64,000 nt of DNA from Geomonas limicola (lineage in GTDB: Bacteria > Desulfobacterota > Desulfuromonadia > Geobacterales > Geobacteraceae), in assembly GCF_014193675.1 (NCBI RefSeq), contig NZ_BLXZ01000006.1:186553-250552 (forward strand). The letters are read 5' to 3'. Shown here piece by piece: positions 25,711-34,023 of this stretch. The position numbers and the translations under genes were made by a program. The first letter of the stretch is position 1. Each line of letters begins with the position of its first letter. The notes beneath the pieces are model-generated. The model searched no databases and had not been told where the DNA came from. It worked only from the letters and a program-made list of their open reading frames with translations.

Positions 25711-27042
25711 ATGTCCCGCAGAAAACCTCTCCCGAAATTACTCTACGCCGACAGCCGCGGCAACATCTACGATCACCCCTACCTCACCATGGCCGGCATG
25801 AGCGGCAACGAGGCGCAGCTCCCCGAAGCTGTCGAGTTGATCCCGCTCCCCGAGGACAGCCGCCTCTTCACCATCCCCGATACCCCCCCGGTCGCCTGGG
25901 ATAGCCGTGAGCGACGCTTCATCACCGTGAGCCAGGTGAAAGAGGGGAGGCGCAGCATGCCGGTCCAGGCGGTCTCAGCCTTCATGGCACCGGGCTACAT
26001 GAGGACGCTGTTGCCGGCCTGCGACTACAGCAAAAAGAAGGTGCACCTGCCGCTGTGGTCCTATACCGCGGTGGGGTGGGACGCGGAGGAGGAGCGCTTC
26101 GTGGTGGCGGCAACCCGGGTCGACGCCAACGAGAACTGGCTCCCTAAAAACTACGACGACCGCAAGCTCGATCCCTTGGTACGACGCAGGCTCGCCGAGT
26201 TCCCCAAGAACCGGCTTGTGGAGCAACTCTCCCGCTGCGCCGTCGACTATCACTGCTTCGCCGCCAAGAACCTCTTCTTCAGGCGCTGGGAGGCGCCGAT
26301 CCCGACCTCGCCGGTCTGCAACTCGCGCTGCCTCGGGTGCATCAGCCTGCAGCCTTCGGACTGTTGCCCCTCGAACCACGAGCGGATCCCCTTCGTGCCG
26401 ACCCCCGAGGAGATCGTGGAACTGATGCTGCCGCACCTGGAGGAGGCCCCCGATCCGATCGTCTCCTACGGCCAGGGGTGCGAGGGTGACCCCATCATGC
26501 AGGCGGACACCGTTGCCACGGCCACCAGAATGCTGAAGGAGCAGGCCAGCCGCGGGACGGTGAACTTCAACTCGAACGGCTCGATCCCGGAAAGGATCCG
26601 CCTGCTCTGCGATGCGGGCATGGACTCGATGCGCTTTTCCATGAACTCGGTCCAGGAGGAGCTCTACAACCGCTACTACCGCCCCAAGGGGTACCAGTTC
26701 GCCGACGTGGTGGAGTCGGTGCGCACCGCCAAGGAGCGCGGGCTCTTCACCATGATCAACTACCTGGTCTCGCCGGGGGTGACCGACAGCCCCGCTGAGG
26801 TGGAGGCGCTGCTTGCCTTCATCGAAAAGACCGGCGTCGACATGCTGCAGATGCGCAACCTCTCCATCGACCCGGCGTTCTACAACGAGCGCATGGGGGT
26901 GACCGGCAAGGGGATCGGCATGTACCGGCTGCTCCAGCGTATCAAGGAGGCCTTCCCAAAGATCCAGTACGGCTACTTCAACCGGACCCGCGAGAACTTC
27001 TATCCCGAGGGGTATGAGAAGGGGTGGCCGATTGTCGAGTAG
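25711..27042 (+). CDS. Radical SAM protein with long N-terminal extension
   Basis: This 443-residue protein has the radical SAM cluster ligands C203, C207 and C210 in CNSRCLGC, unusually far from the N-terminus. The 200-residue leading domain is beta-rich (KKVHLPLWSYTAVGWD). The SAM barrel continues with YGQGCEGDP, NFNSNGSIPERI and FSMNSVQEELYNRYYRP, as in peptide- or cofactor-modifying members. Extra cysteines (DCCPS) follow the cluster. Reaction and substrate are unknown. The start ATG at 25711 has AGGA at rather long spacing. It stands alone; the hybrid kinase downstream is 168 bases away. Confidence 0.85.
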   Translation: MSRRKPLPKLLYADSRGNIYDHPYLTMAGMSGNEAQLPEAVELIPLPEDSRLFTIPDTPPVAWDSRERRFITVSQVKEGRRSMPVQAVSAFMAPGYMRTLLPACDYSKKKVHLPLWSYTAVGWDAEEERFVVAATRVDANENWLPKNYDDRKLDPLVRRRLAEFPKNRLVEQLSRCAVDYHCFAAKNLFFRRWEAPIPTSPVCNSRCLGCISLQPSDCCPSNHERIPFVPTPEEIVELMLPHLEEAPDPIVSYGQGCEGDPIMQADTVATATRMLKEQASRGTVNFNSNGSIPERIRLLCDAGMDSMRFSMNSVQEELYNRYYRPKGYQFADVVESVRTAKERGLFTMINYLVSPGVTDSPAEVEALLAFIEKTGVDMLQMRNLSIDPAFYNERMGVTGKGIGMYRLLQRIKEAFPKIQYGYFNRTRENFYPEGYEKGWPIVE

Positions 27043-27210
27043 GGAAAAACCTCAACCGGCCTAAGAAATTTCCTTACCGGAAGATAAAGCGGTGCGCCGG
27101 CGGGACTTTGGTGCTATAGTGGCGCCGCTGTCAGAAAGTGCAAGCTCTTTACCTACTGCACCTCCGACAGCGCGCGACCGCTCGTGCGTTAACCCCACCG
27201 GAGGCTACCG

Positions 27211-30200
27211 TTGTCGAAATTCTCGCAATCTGCGGCCACCGGCACCCGCGGTTTCCGCGACCCGCTTTTCCCCGTCCTTTTGCTCCTGGCGTTCGCCGGC
27301 AACTATTTCCACTATCCCGTTTTCCTCAACATCGACTTCCTCTTCGGCAGCATCTTCAGCATGCTCGCCCTGCAGCTCTTGGGACCGGCACCGGGGCTTG
27401 CCTGCGCGGCACTGGCTTCCGGATACACCTACCTGCTCTGGAACCACCCCTATGCCTGGCTGATCCTGATCCTCGAACTGGCCACGGTGGCCTGGCTGGC
27501 GCGGCGGCGCATGGGGCTCGTCCAGGCTGACGCCCTGTTCTGGACGGTGGCGGGGATGCCTCTGGTCTACCTCCTGTACCACCAGGTCATGGGGACCCAG
27601 ATGGACGGGACGCTCATGGCGCTCACCAAGCAGGCGGTCAACGGCATCGTCAACACGCTCCTGGCGCTGCTTTGCTACACCGGGTACGCGCTGTGGTCCC
27701 GGCGCGAGAGGGTCGCTTTAGGTGAACTGATCTACAACCTCTTGGCCTTTTGCGTACTATTCCCCTCACTGGTGCTCTTAGCCGTGGGGAGTCGCAACGA
27801 TTTTCTTCAGACCGAGCAGAGTATCCGCAGCATGCTCACCCGGGAACACCTCCGGGCCGACCTCGTGGTCAAGAACTGGGAGCTGAGCCGCAAGGCCGCG
27901 GTAGTCACCCTGGCGGAGTTGGCCGCTCGGCTTACCCCGGCCCAGATGCAGTCCCACCTGGAACAGGCGGCGCGCTCCGACCAGAACTTCAAGCGCATCG
28001 GCCTTTTGGACGCCGGGGCCACCATCGTTGCCTATACACCGGTGCTTGACGAAACCGGCAAGCCCAACATCGGCAAGAACTTCGCGGACCGCCCCTTTAT
28101 AGCGCGCCTGAAGAGCACCCTGAAGCCGATGCTTTCCGAGGTGGTGCCGGGGCGCATCGATAAGCCGCAGCCGATCGTCACCATGCTTGCCCCGGTGGTA
28201 AAGGACGCTTCGTATGCCGGGTACATTACCGGCATCCTGAGCCTGGACCGCCTCAAGGAACTGCTGGAGGTGAGCGCCGAACATAACGGTTCATTCTTTA
28301 CGCTGCTCGACAAAAACGGCACGGTAATCCTGAGTAGCCGGCCGGACCAGAAGCCGATGACCCCCTTTAAGCGTGGCCGGGGGACCCCGGTGCACCTGGA
28401 GGGAGGGATCGATCAGTGGATCCCGGAGGCCCGGGCCAACCTTCCCATCTCCGAACGCTGGAAAAGCTCCACCTACCAGATCATTTCACACTGCGGAGAC
28501 CTCGCGGAGTGGACCCTCATCCTGGAGCAGCCGGTGGCCCCCTTCCAGAAGGCGCTCTTCCAAAGCTACACCGGGGATCTCGGTATCCTGCTCGGCATCC
28601 TGCTCGCTTCGCTGGCCCTGGCGGGGCCTTTGAGCCGGCGGGTGGTTCATCCCCTGGAGCGGCTGCGCCAGCTGACGGGCGAGCTCCCGGCCCGCCTGGG
28701 GGTGGGGGAGCAACAGGGGTGGCCGGAAAGCGGGATTAAGGAGACCCACGAGCTCATCGTCAACTTCCACCAGATGAGCGACCACGTGCAGCGCTACGTG
28801 CGGCAGCTCGAGCAGTTGAACCAGACCCTGGAACAGCGGGTGACCCGGCGCACCGAGGAACTGGGCACGCTCATGGAGGAGCTCAACATCATCCTGGAGA
28901 ACGCCCCGGTCGGCTTCTCCAAGACTGTGGGCCGCAGGCAGGTCTGGGTGAACCGGCGCACAGTGGACCTCTTTAAGTACTCGAAGGAAGAGCAGGAACA
29001 ACAGGAAACGCGGCGTTTCTACCCAAGCGAGACCGCCTACCAAAAACTCGGGGAGGAAGCCTACCCCGTACTCGCCGCCGGCGAGGTGTTCGAGACGGTG
29101 CAGGACCTGGTGCGCAAGGACGGGGTGCACATCCTGGTGCGCTACATCGGGCGCGCGCTTGATCCGAGCAACCTGGAAAAAGGGGTGCTCTGGATCCTGG
29201 AAGACTACACGGAGCGCCAGCGCGCCGAGGCGGCCCTCAAGGAGAGCGAGGCGCGTTTCCGGCTGCTCTTCGACCAGATGCCCATCCCGCTGGTGCTCGT
29301 GGAACCCGACGGCACCTTAAGCTACCTGAACCGCAGCTTCGTGAGCAGCTTCGGCTACACGCGGGACGACATCCCCGATGCCGCCACCTGGTTCCAGCAG
29401 GCCTACCCGGACCCCGCCTACCGCACCCAGGCCCAGGTCAACTGGCAACAGGACCTCTCCCTCCCCCACCTCCCCGGACTGCCACCCGGCTCCCGGGAAT
29501 ACACGATCTGCTGTCGGGACGGCTCGCCACGCACCGTGGTGCTAGCCAAGGTGCCGCTGCAGAAGGGGGGGATCGTGGTGACCTTCGTGGACATCACCGA
29601 GCGCAAGGAGTTCGAGGATGAGCTGAGCCGGGCCAAGGAGCAGGCCGAGGCCGCCAACCGGGCCAAGAGCGCCTTTTTGTCCAACATGAGCCACGAGATC
29701 CGCACCCCGATGAACGGGGTGATCGGCATGGCGCAGCTCCTGGAATTGACCGAGCTCTCCGCGGAGCAGCGCGAGTACGTTGAATCGCTCAGGGGGGCGA
29801 GCCGGAACCTTTTGCTCCTCATCAACGACATCCTGGACCTCTCGAAGATCGAGGCCGGCCGGATCAACATCGAACTTGCCGAGTTCAGCCTGAAGCGCTG
29901 CGTGGACGAGGTGGTGCAGAACCAGCGTGCCGCGCTTGCCGGGAAGGGGCTCACCCTCGCGGTGGACGGGGACCCGCTGCCGAAGGTCGTGGGGGACGAG
30001 CTCAGGGTGAAGCAGATCCTGCTCAACCTGGTGGGTAACGCGGTGAAGTTCACCTCGCGGGGTGGGATCACGGTGACCACCCGGGTGCGCGAACTCGGCG
30101 CGGAGCTCGTGGAGGTGGCCGTGTCGGTCAGGGACAGCGGGATCGGCATCCGCCCCGAGGCGCTCACCTCGATCTTCCAGCCATTCGTCCAGGAGGACGA

Positions 30201-30831
30201 TTCGACCTCGCGCCGCTACGGCGGCACCGGACTGGGGCTCACCATCAGCGAGCGCCTGGCCCATCTCATGGGGGGGAGCATCGTGGTCGAGAGCGAACCG
30301 GGCAAGGGGAGCGCGTTCACCCTGACGCTTCCCCTGCGCCTTCCGGTCGCCTCGAGCCCCGAGCCCCGCCAGGACCGGCCCGGCCTGCTTGACTGGGAAG
30401 GCGAGCGGTTGCGGGTCCTTTTGGTCGAGGACAACCCGGTGAACATCAAGTTCGCCGCCTCGCTCCTCGGGAAACTGGGGCACGACGTGGTGGTGGTGGC
30501 AAGCGGCACGGACTGCCTGGACGCCCTGGAAAAGACCAGCTTCGACCTGGTGCTCATGGACATCCAGATCCCGGTACTGAATGGCGAAGAGGTGCTCAAG
30601 GAGATCAGGGAGCGCGAGCGGTTACGGGGGGGACACCAGCCGGTCCTGGCGGTCACCGCCTACGCCCTGCGCGGCGACCGGGAACGTTTTCTGGCGGAGG
30701 GGTTCGACGGCTACGTCTCGAAGCCGCTCGACCTGAATGAACTGTTAGGAGAGATGAAACGGGTGACCGGCAGGGGTAAGGCCTCGGGGGCGCCGGAAGG
30801 GGAGGGGGAGTCATGCGCGGCGAGCAATTGA
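27211..30831 (+). CDS. Large hybrid sensor histidine kinase (multi-TM, Cache-like, HAMP, PAS x2, HisKA, HATPase, REC)
   Basis: This 1206-residue kinase has about five to seven hydrophobic segments (about 18-215), an extracytoplasmic Cache-like sensor (about 225-450), another membrane segment, HAMP and a coiled coil (to about 555), two PAS domains (about 560-680 and 690-805, the second ending in ITERKEFE), HisKA with the phospho-acceptor His in [12 protein letters not shown], HATPase ([12 protein letters not shown]) and a C-terminal receiver (about 1065-1185, Asp in LVLMDIQIP). TTG at 27211 has a GGAGG site. It overlaps the response regulator gene by 19 bases, so the two are surely co-translated. 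Confidence 0.92.
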   Translation: MSKFSQSAATGTRGFRDPLFPVLLLLAFAGNYFHYPVFLNIDFLFGSIFSMLALQLLGPAPGLACAALASGYTYLLWNHPYAWLILILELATVAWLARRRMGLVQADALFWTVAGMPLVYLLYHQVMGTQMDGTLMALTKQAVNGIVNTLLALLCYTGYALWSRRERVALGELIYNLLAFCVLFPSLVLLAVGSRNDFLQTEQSIRSMLTREHLRADLVVKNWELSRKAAVVTLAELAARLTPAQMQSHLEQAARSDQNFKRIGLLDAGATIVAYTPVLDETGKPNIGKNFADRPFIARLKSTLKPMLSEVVPGRIDKPQPIVTMLAPVVKDASYAGYITGILSLDRLKELLEVSAEHNGSFFTLLDKNGTVILSSRPDQKPMTPFKRGRGTPVHLEGGIDQWIPEARANLPISERWKSSTYQIISHCGDLAEWTLILEQPVAPFQKALFQSYTGDLGILLGILLASLALAGPLSRRVVHPLERLRQLTGELPARLGVGEQQGWPESGIKETHELIVNFHQMSDHVQRYVRQLEQLNQTLEQRVTRRTEELGTLMEELNIILENAPVGFSKTVGRRQVWVNRRTVDLFKYSKEEQEQQETRRFYPSETAYQKLGEEAYPVLAAGEVFETVQDLVRKDGVHILVRYIGRALDPSNLEKGVLWILEDYTERQRAEAALKESEARFRLLFDQMPIPLVLVEPDGTLSYLNRSFVSSFGYTRDDIPDAATWFQQAYPDPAYRTQAQVNWQQDLSLPHLPGLPPGSREYTICCRDGSPRTVVLAKVPLQKGGIVVTFVDITERKEFEDELSRAKEQAEAANRAKSAFLSNMSHEIRTPMNGVIGMAQLLELTELSAEQREYVESLRGASRNLLLLINDILDLSKIEAGRINIELAEFSLKRCVDEVVQNQRAALAGKGLTLAVDGDPLPKVVGDELRVKQILLNLVGNAVKFTSRGGITVTTRVRELGAELVEVAVSVRDSGIGIRPEALTSIFQPFVQEDDSTSRRYGGTGLGLTISERLAHLMGGSIVVESEPGKGSAFTLTLPLRLPVASSPEPRQDRPGLLDWEGERLRVLLVEDNPVNIKFAASLLGKLGHDVVVVASGTDCLDALEKTSFDLVLMDIQIPVLNGEEVLKEIRERERLRGGHQPVLAVTAYALRGDRERFLAEGFDGYVSKPLDLNELLGEMKRVTGRGKASGAPEGEGESCAASN

Positions 30832-31436
30832 AGGTATTGGTGGTGGACGACGAGCCCACGAACGTGCAGCTCTTGATAGGGGCGTTGAAAATGCACTACC
30901 GGGTGCTGCGCGCCGGCAACGGGTACGAGGCGATCACCCTCATCAAGCAGGAGGTCCCGGACCTGATCCTGCTCGACGTGATGATGCCGGACCTAAGCGG
31001 TTTCGAGGTGGCGCGGCTCATCAAAGCCGACGAGGCACTCTCGTCGATCCCGATCATCTTCCTGACTGCGCTCGATTCCTTCGAGGCGATGGCGGAGGGG
31101 CTCGAGACAGGGGCCATCGACTACCTGAGCAAGCCGGTCGACCTCAACCTCTTGAAGCTCAGGGTGCACAACCACCTGGAGCTGAAACAGCGAACCGACC
31201 TGATCCGCGAACAGCGCGACGAGCTGCAGCGGGTGAACGACGCCCTGGAGGAGGCCCTGGCGCGCATCAAGCGCCTGGAGGGGACCTTCGCCATCTGCAT
31301 GCACTGCAAGAGCATCCGCAGCGACCAGGAGACCTGGCAAAAGATCGAGGAGTACCTCCTTGAGCACACCGACGCCCTGTTCAGTCACGGCATCTGCCCC
31401 ACCTGCCTGTCGCGCCACTACCCGAGCTTCGCCTGA
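30813..31436 (+). CDS. Response regulator with C-terminal CxxC...CxxC ribbon
   Basis: This 207-residue protein has a receiver domain (1-125; VVDDEPTN, LILLDVMMP, KPVDL), a coiled-coil linker (about 130-165) and a short C-terminal module with CMHCKSIR and, later, SHGICPTCL. This module recurs after receiver and PAS domains in many proteobacteria and looks like a small metal-binding ribbon; its role is not established. No DNA-binding or enzymatic output is present. It overlaps the hybrid kinase upstream by 19 bases and is probably its phosphotransfer partner. The stop lies four bases from the converging thioredoxin-like gene. Confidence 0.9.
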   Translation: MRGEQLKVLVVDDEPTNVQLLIGALKMHYRVLRAGNGYEAITLIKQEVPDLILLDVMMPDLSGFEVARLIKADEALSSIPIIFLTALDSFEAMAEGLETGAIDYLSKPVDLNLLKLRVHNHLELKQRTDLIREQRDELQRVNDALEEALARIKRLEGTFAICMHCKSIRSDQETWQKIEEYLLEHTDALFSHGICPTCLSRHYPSFA

Positions 31437-31439
31437 CCC

Positions 31440-31937
31440 TTACTTGAGCAGCGGCTCCAGCCGGCGCAGGTCCAACCCTTCGATAATCCTGCCGTAGATC
31501 ATGAAGGTGGGGGTGGAGGTCATCTTGTTGGCCCGGGCGATCTCCTGATGCTCCTTTTGCAGCCGGACCCCCTCCGGGGTGATGGCCGCCAGCCGGGCGG
31601 GGTCCAGGGGGCCGCTGCCGGCGAGCACCTCCTGGTAGGCGCGCGCCTTGTCCCGGGCCGACAGGATGTACTGCACCTTGGGCTTCGAGGCGGGGTGGCT
31701 GGAGAGCGGGATGAAGAAGATGTAGCGGGTCACGTCGCTGCGGTTACGGAAGTAGGCTTCCGCCTTGCGGCAGAAGGGGCAGTCCGGGTCGGTAAATTCG
31801 ATCACCATGATGCGCCCGGAGCCGACCTTGACCGCCTTGTCCAGGTCGAGGGTGTCCTGGGCCAGGGCGGGACGCGCCAGGGTCAGGACCCAGCCGAGTA
31901 CCGCGAGCGACAAAAGTCCCACCAGCACCCTAGTCAT
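31440..31937 (-). CDS. Secreted thioredoxin-fold protein, DsbC/DsbG-like
   Basis: This 165-residue protein has a signal peptide (about 1-26, ending RPALAQ) and a thioredoxin-like catalytic core: CPFC in TDPDCPFCRKAEAYF and a cis-proline loop, TSTPTFMIYG. It lacks the N-terminal dimerisation domain of full-length DsbC. It would isomerise or reduce disulfides in the periplasm, useful for cytochromes rich in cysteine. ATG at 31937 overlaps acyP by eight bases; a longer in-frame start at 32057 lies inside acyP and would hide the signal peptide. It is the last gene of proC-acyP-thioredoxin. Confidence 0.85.
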   Translation of the reverse strand: MTRVLVGLLSLAVLGWVLTLARPALAQDTLDLDKAVKVGSGRIMVIEFTDPDCPFCRKAEAYFRNRSDVTRYIFFIPLSSHPASKPKVQYILSARDKARAYQEVLAGSGPLDPARLAAITPEGVRLQKEHQEIARANKMTSTPTFMIYGRIIEGLDLRRLEPLLK

Positions 31938-32214
31938 GATCGTACCTGATCCGGAACCCGGTACACTCGCCGGTGTACGGCTCTTCCCGCCAGTCGACTG
32001 CCTCGACCCGCGCCAGGTCGGGTCCCCTGCGGCACCATTCAAGCTGAGCATGAACATCCTCTTCCTCCCCTTCGAAACATGCCTCGACCGAGCCGTCCAA
32101 GCGGTTGCGTACCCAGCCGGCGACCCGGTGGAGCGCCGCCTGCTGTGCCGTGTGGTGCCGAAAGGCGACCCCTTGTACCAGGCCGCGTACCACTACCGTG
32201 ACCCGGATCTTCAT
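31930..32214 (-). CDS. acyP: Acylphosphatase
   Basis: This 94-residue cytosolic enzyme hydrolyses acyl phosphates. The catalytic loop VQGVAFRHH, with the conserved arginine, is present, as is the GWVRNRLDGSVEACFEG strand region with the catalytic asparagine. The C-terminus is typical (GFRIRYDHD). It overlaps proC by four bases (ATGA type) and the thioredoxin-fold gene by eight, marking a tight three-gene operon with no obvious metabolic link. Confidence 0.93.
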   Translation of the reverse strand: MKIRVTVVVRGLVQGVAFRHHTAQQAALHRVAGWVRNRLDGSVEACFEGEEEDVHAQLEWCRRGPDLARVEAVDWREEPYTGECTGFRIRYDHD

Positions 32215-33014
32215 CGCGTGCCGAGCTCCAGCGATTTTGCCACGCAGACGTCGACCGCGTTCATCACCGCGGCGCGGAAGCCGTCCCGGTCCAGCGAGTG
32301 CATGGCCGCGATGGTGGTGCCGCCGGGCGAGGCGACGTTCCCCTTGAGGACCGCGGGGTGCTCATGGGTCTCCAGGAGCAACTTGGCGCTCCCGAGGACG
32401 GTCTGTGCGGCAAGGGCGGTGGCCACGTCGCGGGTCAGCCCGTGTTTCACCCCTGCGTCGGCCAGGGACTCGATGAAGGTAAGGACGTAGGCCGGTCCGC
32501 TGCCGGAGACCCCGGTGACCGCATCGAGGAGCTTCTCCTCGACGACGCAGGTGGTACCGACCAGGTCGAAGATGCGCCGGGTCAGGGCGAGGTCCGCCTC
32601 GCTCGCCAGGGTGCCGCGCGCGATGGCGGAGGCTCCCGCGAGCACCAGGGCCGGAGTGTTGGGCATGACGCGCACCACCCGGGCCTCGCTCCCCAAGAGG
32701 GCCTCGAGGGCGGCACTCTTAACCCCGGCCATGATGGAGATGAAGAGCTTGCCGGCGCCCGCTATCCCCTTTAGGGCCGAGCTGTAGACCTGGGGCTTCA
32801 CGGCGAGCACCACGGCGTCGCAGTCGGCGCACAGCGACTGGTTGTCGGCCGGGATACGGATGCCGTAGCGGCTGGTAAGGGTCGCGGCGCGTGCCGCGAG
32901 CGGTTCGGTGACGCTCAGGTTGCCGGCCGGCACCCCCCCCGCTAAAAGCCCCTTGATGATGGCTTCCGCCATGTTGCCGCCGCCGATGAATCCTATCTTG
33001 ATCTCTTTGGGCAT
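32211..33014 (-). CDS. proC: Pyrroline-5-carboxylate reductase
   Basis: This 267-residue enzyme performs the last step of proline synthesis, reducing pyrroline-5-carboxylate with NAD(P)H. It has the Rossmann motif FIGGGNMAEAI, VVLAVKPQ, VRVMPNTPALV and the C-terminal substrate segment GSGPAYVLTFIE, followed by VASPGGTT. ATG at 33014 has CCGGAGGA at normal spacing; a longer frame upstream lacks family similarity. It is the first gene of the proC-acyP-thioredoxin operon. Confidence 0.96.
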   Translation of the reverse strand: MPKEIKIGFIGGGNMAEAIIKGLLAGGVPAGNLSVTEPLAARAATLTSRYGIRIPADNQSLCADCDAVVLAVKPQVYSSALKGIAGAGKLFISIMAGVKSAALEALLGSEARVVRVMPNTPALVLAGASAIARGTLASEADLALTRRIFDLVGTTCVVEEKLLDAVTGVSGSGPAYVLTFIESLADAGVKHGLTRDVATALAAQTVLGSAKLLLETHEHPAVLKGNVASPGGTTIAAMHSLDRDGFRAAVMNAVDVCVAKSLELGTR

Positions 33015-34023
33015 GATCGCCGTCCTCCGGTTGCACTGGAACTGGAATAGAGTAGCAGCTTTAAGGGCTGTAGGCACCAATGATAGGTAATAAATTAGGG
33101 GGCAAAAGTCAAACCTTATCCTGATTAACCGGTGCCGGCGGCCGCGCCGGCTGACGGCCCGGTCCCCTCCGGAATGGCTCCGGAAACGGGGTGTCAGAAT
33201 CCCGTACGCCAGTACCCGTTCCCCTCGCGGCACGCTGTAGCAGCTGCGCTCCCCCACCCTTTTCCTCTTTCGAGGTCCTTCTCCCTCCCGTCAGTCCCTG
33301 TAGGAATCAAGCGTTAAAAAACTCTTAACCTCGTATTGCCGATTTGCTTTGTGTTCGCAACTCGCACAGTTACAGATTTGCATCGATTTGCATTAAAACA
33401 GACACATTCAATTCACTGTAAGTTATCGGACTACCAACGGATTATCACGGGCGCTTTTTTTTGACCTAAGTCAAATTTGTCTAAAGTCTGAGCAGTGATT
33501 GCCGAAACAGGGACATGAAGGCCAATTGTGAGTACCACTGTCAAAAAAATGAAGGGTACTGTCAAAACAACTGCGTCTTTGACACACGCCGCATGCCTTC
33601 TGAGGAACTGAAAATTATTATGAAACAATTGGTTGTGTGATTGGTTTTCTTCTTGCACAAACGCAGGCGGCCAATCAGGCATACCTTTAGGTAACAAAGG
33701 AATCAGCTTTGTCCTCAGACACTCCATCGAAAACCCGCAATACTTCGAGCTCCCTGGCGCGCCCCATCTCTGTCAGGACCTCATCTCTTATACATTTCGA
33801 CTTTGACAGTATCGACATGACGGTTGTGGTACCGGAACTGTCGGCGCACCCTGCCGTGTGCCCGTTCGAGTACGGCCTCTCCCGCTATAACGGGAGCCGG
33901 TCGGCGCAGCATCGACGCCTGACGGTCCGGTAGTTTGCTGGCGGAGCCCCGGGGGCTTCGGCAGCCTGTGTTCTTAGGTTCACTAATTCGCCTCAAAACA
34001 AGACTGAAGCGCGGAGGATTTGT
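33015..34023. other. Long A+T-rich intergenic region ahead of the first cytochrome cluster
   Basis: About one kilobase, clearly richer in A+T than its surroundings in 33300-33800. It contains the palindrome TTTGACCTAAGTCAAA (33460-33475), a tandem GATTTGCATC/GATTTGCATT pair near 33375-33394 and two TACTGTCAAAA-like copies near 33540-33570. A 74-codon frame from TTG 33709 has an AAAGGA site but no other coding evidence. A GC-rich imperfect hairpin lies near 33943-33966. Presumably it is the control region of the lipoprotein/cytochrome operon. Confidence 0.6.
33460..33475. promoter_or_regulatory. FNR/HcpR-type palindrome upstream of the cytochrome region
   Basis: TTTGAC-CTAA-GTCAAA, with the same arms as the palindrome at 12146-12161. 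It lies about 550 bases ahead of the lipoprotein gene. Confidence 0.55.

Noticed and set aside
33709..33933. A 74-codon plus-strand frame from TTG in the long intergenic region
   Set aside because: An AAAGGA site precedes it, but composition is Ser/Arg-rich without domains, and it may simply be leader sequence.
33930..34020. A further GEMM riboswitch before the first lipoprotein/cytochrome cluster
   Set aside because: The AAACC core, tetraloop stem and AAAGCC segment are absent here and upstream of the other cytochrome genes; only the 61.7 kb element fits.
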